The position numbers were made by a program, and so were the translations under genes. DNA of 64,000 bases, taken from Verrucomicrobiota bacterium. GTDB taxonomy: Bacteria > Verrucomicrobiota > Verrucomicrobiia > Opitutales > Opitutaceae. Shown here piece after piece: positions 60,397 to 64,000 of this stretch. Below the pieces are notes generated by a model. The model ran no database searches, was not told the origin of the DNA, and saw only the letters and a program-made list of their open reading frames with translations. The stretch lies in assembly GCA_016721945.1 (NCBI GenBank), contig JADKHC010000004.1:1-64000 (forward strand), written 5' to 3'. Numbering within the stretch: the stretch's first letter is position 1; each line of letters opens with the position of its first letter.

Positions 60397-62229
60397 ATGA
60401 AAAACTTTTTCACGTCGATGCTTGGCACGCTGGCCGCGTTGGCAATCTGTGCGGTGGGCGCCTTTGCGTTGTTTTTAATCGGAATCGGGCTGCTCGCGGC
60501 AGTTGGCAGCAAAAAACCTGTGTCGGTGGAGACCGGCTCGTTTCTGGTTTTCGACCTCTCAGCCGTCATTACCGATGCGCCGCCCAAATCGTCGCCCGCG
60601 GAATTTCTCGCGGCTTTTAGCGGAGACGACGATGGCCCGAAAAATCTCCAGTTGCGTCTGGTCACGCATGCGCTGCGCGAAGCCGCGAAGGACGCGCGTG
60701 TAGCGGGTGTGTTTGTCCACGGGCGGCTCGCTTCTGGCGGTGGCTCTTATGGCAACGGTTTCGCGGCGTTGAAGGAAGTGCGCGAGGCATTGGCGGAGGT
60801 TAAGACCAAGGGCAAACCAGTGATCGTGTATTTGGAATTTGCCGGAACGCGCGACATGTTTGTCGCCTCAGTAGCTGACGAACTTGTGCTCGACCCGTAC
60901 GGCGCGATCTACATGCCGGGTTTGGGCGCTGAACCGATGTTTTATACTGGTGCTTTTGAGAAGTTCGGCATCGGCGTGCAAGTCACTCGTGTTGGTAAAT
61001 ACAAATCCGCCGTCGAGCCCTTTACGCGTAAGGACCTGAGTCCCGAAAACCGTGAGCAGATGCAAAAACTCCTCGACGATCTCTGGGGCGATCTGCTTGT
61101 CGATACAGCCGCCGCCCGCAACATAACCACGGCCAATCTCCAAGCTATCGTGGACAAAGAGGGATTCATCCGCGCCGAAGCAGCCTTGAAGGCACATCTC
61201 GTGACGCGTGTGGCATACCGCGATGAGGTGCTGGACGATCTCAAGGTCAAAACTGGCCGCAAGGACTCACAGAAAACTTTTAAACAAATATCGCTGACGG
61301 ACTATATCAGCAGCGTAGGCACTGGCCTGGCGCAGGGCAAAAAAGACGAAAACCCTGTCGCAGCCGGCAAGGTCGCAGTGGTTTACGCCGAGGGTGTGAT
61401 CGTCGACGGTAACGGCCAACCCGGCGAAATTGGTGGCGTGAAATTCGCCCGCGAATTGCGCAAGCTACGTCAGGACGCCGACGTGAAGGCCATCGTGCTC
61501 CGCGTCAATAGTCCGGGCGGTTCTGCCTCAGCCTCCGAGCACATCCAACGCGAAGTCCGGCTCGCGCAAAAAGTGAAACCTGTGATTGTTTCTATGGGTA
61601 GCTACGCGGCTTCTGGCGGGTATTGGATTTCCACCTACAGCGATCGAATCTTTGCCGAACCAACCACCATCACTGGATCGATCGGCGTGTTTGGCCTGAT
61701 GATGAATGTGCAAAAACTAGCCAACGATCTCGGCTTCACCTTCGACCGCGTGAAGACAGGAAAGTTTGCCGACGCGCTGACCATTTCACGCCCCAAGACG
61801 GAGGAAGAGCTCGCGCTGATTCAGCGTTCCGTCGATTGGATCTATGCTGAGTTCGTAGCCAAAGTCGCGGAGTCGCGTGGCCTCGATCCCGCCCGCGTGC
61901 AGGAGATTGCCCAGGGTCGCGTCTGGTCTGGTGTCGAGGCGAAGAAACTCGGACTGGTCGATGAAATCGGTGGCCTTGATGCGGCGATTCGTTTTGCTGC
62001 GCAAAAGGCCGGGCTGGGGGAGAAATACAATCTAGCCGAGTACCCGGCGAAGAAGGAATTTGCCGAAATGATTGCTGCGGCGCTCGAGGGCTTAAAGCCC
62101 GCCAACTCCCGCGCCGGAGCAATCACCAATCTGGTCGATACGCTACGCACCGAGTTAAGCACACTCGAACAGTTCAACGACGCGCAAGGCATCTACGCCC
62201 GCACGCCGTTCGAGATCAGAGTCAAATAA
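60397..62229 (+). CDS. sppA: Signal peptide peptidase SppA, long form
   Basis: 610 residues from ATG 60397 (a GTG four codons earlier is possible). An N-terminal membrane helix comes first (TLAALAICAVGAFALFLIGI). Two Clp-like repeats follow, as in E. coli-type SppA: the catalytic Lys is in VGKYKSAVEPFTRKDLSPEN (first repeat), the nucleophile Ser in VSMGSYAASGGYWISTYSD (second repeat). SPGGSASASEHIQREVRL lines the active site. It degrades cleaved signal peptides in the inner membrane. sufT follows after 37 bp in the same direction. Confidence 0.94.
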   Translation: MKNFFTSMLGTLAALAICAVGAFALFLIGIGLLAAVGSKKPVSVETGSFLVFDLSAVITDAPPKSSPAEFLAAFSGDDDGPKNLQLRLVTHALREAAKDARVAGVFVHGRLASGGGSYGNGFAALKEVREALAEVKTKGKPVIVYLEFAGTRDMFVASVADELVLDPYGAIYMPGLGAEPMFYTGAFEKFGIGVQVTRVGKYKSAVEPFTRKDLSPENREQMQKLLDDLWGDLLVDTAAARNITTANLQAIVDKEGFIRAEAALKAHLVTRVAYRDEVLDDLKVKTGRKDSQKTFKQISLTDYISSVGTGLAQGKKDENPVAAGKVAVVYAEGVIVDGNGQPGEIGGVKFARELRKLRQDADVKAIVLRVNSPGGSASASEHIQREVRLAQKVKPVIVSMGSYAASGGYWISTYSDRIFAEPTTITGSIGVFGLMMNVQKLANDLGFTFDRVKTGKFADALTISRPKTEEELALIQRSVDWIYAEFVAKVAESRGLDPARVQEIAQGRVWSGVEAKKLGLVDEIGGLDAAIRFAAQKAGLGEKYNLAEYPAKKEFAEMIAAALEGLKPANSRAGAITNLVDTLRTELSTLEQFNDAQGIYARTPFEIRVK

Positions 62230-62266
62230 GCCGACCAGAACCAACCAATCCCAGCCAAGATAAGTT

Positions 62267-62803
62267 ATGAGCCTCAATACAAAACTCTCCCGCGAAGTTC
62301 CTGCGACTGCCATTCCGGTTGGACTCAGTGCCAAACTAGCGGCTGGAACCAATGTCTATGTCATGCAGTCGCTCGGCGGCAACGTGACGGTGCGTACCAC
62401 TCAAGGGCTCTATCGGATCGCGAGCGAAAACGCGTCTGCGATTATCGGCTATGTTCCCAAGGGAGAAAGTCCGGCTGCGCCCGTTGCTGAATTCAGCGAA
62501 CAGCTTGTGTGGACTGCGCTCAAGAGCTGCTTCGATCCCGAGATTCCGGTCAATATCGTGGACCTGGGGCTTGTTTATGATTTGAACGTGGAGAAAACAC
62601 CCGATGGTGGCCACGCGCTGGAAGTGAAGATGACCTTGACCGCGCCCGGTTGCGGCATGGGCCCGGTGATCGCAGAAGATGCGCGCCAGAAAATCTCCAC
62701 GCTGCCCACGGTGCGCTCGGCCAAGGTTCATATCGTTTGGGACCCAGCCTGGACTCCGCAAATGATCTCCGCTGAAGGCCGTCAGAAGCTCGGGCTGGAG
62801 TGA
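62267..62803 (+). CDS. sufT: SufT-type iron-sulfur assembly protein (DUF59/MIP18 domain)
   Basis: 178 residues. Residues 85-175 are the DUF59/MIP18 domain: LVWTALKSCFDPEIPVNIVD, LGLVYDLNVEKTPD, then TLTAPGCGMGPVIAEDARQK with the conserved Cys in PGCGM, and VWDPAWTPQMISAEGRQKLG. This longer form with an N-terminal about 80-residue domain is named SufT in other bacteria and supports Fe-S cluster maturation. No other suf gene is adjacent. It lies just after sppA, probably in the same transcript. Confidence 0.88.
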   Translation: MSLNTKLSREVPATAIPVGLSAKLAAGTNVYVMQSLGGNVTVRTTQGLYRIASENASAIIGYVPKGESPAAPVAEFSEQLVWTALKSCFDPEIPVNIVDLGLVYDLNVEKTPDGGHALEVKMTLTAPGCGMGPVIAEDARQKISTLPTVRSAKVHIVWDPAWTPQMISAEGRQKLGLE

Positions 62804-62836
62804 TGTGTATCCAGAAACCGGAGATGAAGTTTAATA

Positions 62837-63176
62837 TGGAACTCAGGAAAGCAGGAACGGAGGACCTCTTCGTCCTGCCCACTTCTTTTGAGTGTGATTG
62901 TTCATCATGTCCTAATGTCAGTTCCGCCCTGCAGTGCTTCCGCGATGAGTCCGAAAGTTAAGCGCTGAAACGCGGAGGAGCGGAATGACGGAAGAGGATT
63001 TTACGCAAGGTGGAGAAGCTGAGAGCAATCGAGCAGGATGGGGAACTCAGGAAATCAGGCTCAGGTCCGTGAGCTGTCCGAAACTTGGCGTCTTTGCGCC
63101 TTTGCGTGAGCCAAATAACTTGTCGATGGTGATTTGGTTTCACGCAAAGCTGCCAAGTCGCGAAGACGTTGCCAAG
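62837..63176. repeat. Gene-free stretch with word-type repeats
   Basis: The 475-bp gap 62804-63278 holds no gene I can support. GGAACTCAGGAAAGCAGGAAC (62837 on) and GGAACTCAGGAAATCAGG (63042 on) are direct repeats, also seen near 11933. An inverted pair follows: 63084-63109 (CTTGGCGTCTTTGCGCCTTT then GCGTGA) with 63140-63176 (TCACGCAAAGCTGCCAAGTC then GCGAAGACGTTGCCAAG). Confidence 0.72.
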
Positions 63177-63278
63177 CGCGTTGAGGTCTGTCAACGCGCT
63201 CCACCTCAATCTCTGCTCATTCGGAGGTGAACTTTCGCCGACTGCATCGCTCCGGCTGAGCGCAGAATAAGTTAAATA

Positions 63279-64000
63279 CTAATGCCTGCCCGTTGACGCC
63301 ATTTTTGCCCGCCACCAAGCACTTAGCGGGGCCACACAATTCATACATGGAAGTTCGATCCATCGGTAGGTGAGCGTGGATACAAGGAGGGTCGCCGGGA
63401 TGCAGAGCCACAAAGCCATCCAGTGTTGTGCGAGAGAAAATTCTGCGGCGCGTTCGTAACCCACCAATAGCCGGAAAAGGATAAAAATGATGAAGCCGTG
63501 CAATAGATAGATGCTGTATGTCAGCTGTCCCATGTAGAGAGAAGGGCGCCACTCAAGAAGGCCGAAGAGCGTGTTTCCGCCAACGATGAGAATAAAAACA
63601 AACGTCAGCATCGCCAATGGCACCACTCCGTACGACGAGGGAAAGCAGCTGATGGCCACAACCAGAAGCGCCAGGGCAACTGCCGAAGCGATTTTGCCAC
63701 GAACAGCCACGGGAATCAGGTTATTGTGTGCGAGCACGGCGGCGAGGATTCCGCCGACGAAGGGCCGGAGGTAGGTCGAGTCGAGCGGTATCCAGCGGAT
63801 CGCGACGCTGACGAACAACAGGCTACCGACAACGTAGGGCCACCACGTGCGCGCCCGCAGGACGACAGCCATCAGCGGAAGCGAAAGATAAAACAACCAC
63901 TCGTAGGTGAGTGTCCAGGTTGCCCCGGCCGTAATGAGGAAAGTTCTATCCAGACCATTGATGTTCGGATTGTTGGTGACCGTCGCCCATTGAAGGAGTG
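63279..64000 (-). CDS. Acyltransferase family 3 membrane protein (OafA-like), N-terminus beyond window
   Basis: About 240 residues in an open frame running off the right edge, so this is the C-terminal part. Multiple transmembrane helices are visible (TWTLTYEWLFYLSLPLMAVV; VALALLVVAISCFPSSYGVV; LAMLTFVFILIVGGNTLFGL; SIYLLHGFIIFILFRLLVGY). WTLTYEWLFYL and the terminal TLTYRWIELPC are typical for Acyl_transf_3, which O-acetylates polysaccharides or lipids at the inner membrane. The catalytic His of the family lies in the missing part. The gene is separated from sufT by repeats. Confidence 0.85.
   Translation of the reverse strand, partial: LLQWATVTNNPNINGLDRTFLITAGATWTLTYEWLFYLSLPLMAVVLRARTWWPYVVGSLLFVSVAIRWIPLDSTYLRPFVGGILAAVLAHNNLIPVAVRGKIASAVALALLVVAISCFPSSYGVVPLAMLTFVFILIVGGNTLFGLLEWRPSLYMGQLTYSIYLLHGFIIFILFRLLVGYERAAEFSLAQHWMALWLCIPATLLVSTLTYRWIELPCMNCVAPLSAWWRAKMASTGRH

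Overview
This window looks like the chromosome of a GC-rich Gram-negative bacterium, most likely Verrucomicrobiota of the Opitutae/Opitutaceae type. That placement is my inference. It rests on housekeeping gene types, lipid A and outer-envelope genes, start codons that almost never have a Shine-Dalgarno sequence, and many short intergenic repeats. Coding density is high, and I see no rRNA, tRNA or CRISPR array.

Layout. 1-6.8 kb (minus strand): an envelope polysaccharide cluster with a GT9 and a GT2 glycosyltransferase, a methyltransferase, two adjacent GDP-mannose 4,6-dehydratase paralogues and an MsbA-type ABC exporter. 7-9.1 kb: an OppC/OppB-type permease pair. 9.3-11.9 kb (plus): trpB and yicC, with a compact four-helix-bundle element between them. 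12-21.4 kb (minus): ROK sugar kinase, lspA, a DksA-like protein, ileS, and the heme genes hemG, hemE and hemF. 21.9-29.5 kb (plus): gpmI, ribE, a family-4-like uracil-DNA glycosylase, and an osmoregulated periplasmic glucan operon (opgG, an unknown membrane protein, opgH). 29.5-33.4 kb (minus): a signalling and pilus/secretion cluster (Hpt, GspE/PilB ATPase, small protein, CheY-like regulator, hybrid kinase). 33.6-36.2 kb (plus): metK and ahcY, the activated-methyl cycle.

36.2-40 kb is a small accessory or decay zone: an integrase remnant, a Doc-type toxin-antitoxin pair, an IS630-family element with a broken transposase, and a dinB pseudogene. 40.3-46.6 kb holds a zinc-ribbon-like protein, three secreted proteins of unclear role and a MITE sharing its ends with the IS630 element. 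46.6-48.7 kb has two lipid A aminoarabinose genes (arnD and the ArnA dehydrogenase domain). 50.4-53.7 kb is acyP followed by cysC-cysD-cysN sulfate activation. 54.7-62.8 kb has an S9 peptidase, bacteriohemerythrin, a heavily deleted Old Yellow Enzyme pseudogene, a lipase-like protein, a conserved unknown protein, sppA and sufT. The right edge cuts an acyltransferase-3 gene.

The most unusual layer is a set of imperfect inverted repeats made of short repeated 'words' (for example CAAA-GGCCAAA-CGCCAAA, or ACGGAGGAAACGGAGAG). Each occurrence or pair has its own sequence, but the architecture is shared: arms of about 25-40 bp in tight gaps, often at stop codons or between genes of one operon, and in one case inserted in frame into hemF. 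One such repeat pair encloses a four-helix-bundle gene (10561-11020). A gene-less copy of the same repeat lies between cysD and cysN (52260-52370). The arrangement resembles 23S rRNA intervening sequences, but placed between protein genes.
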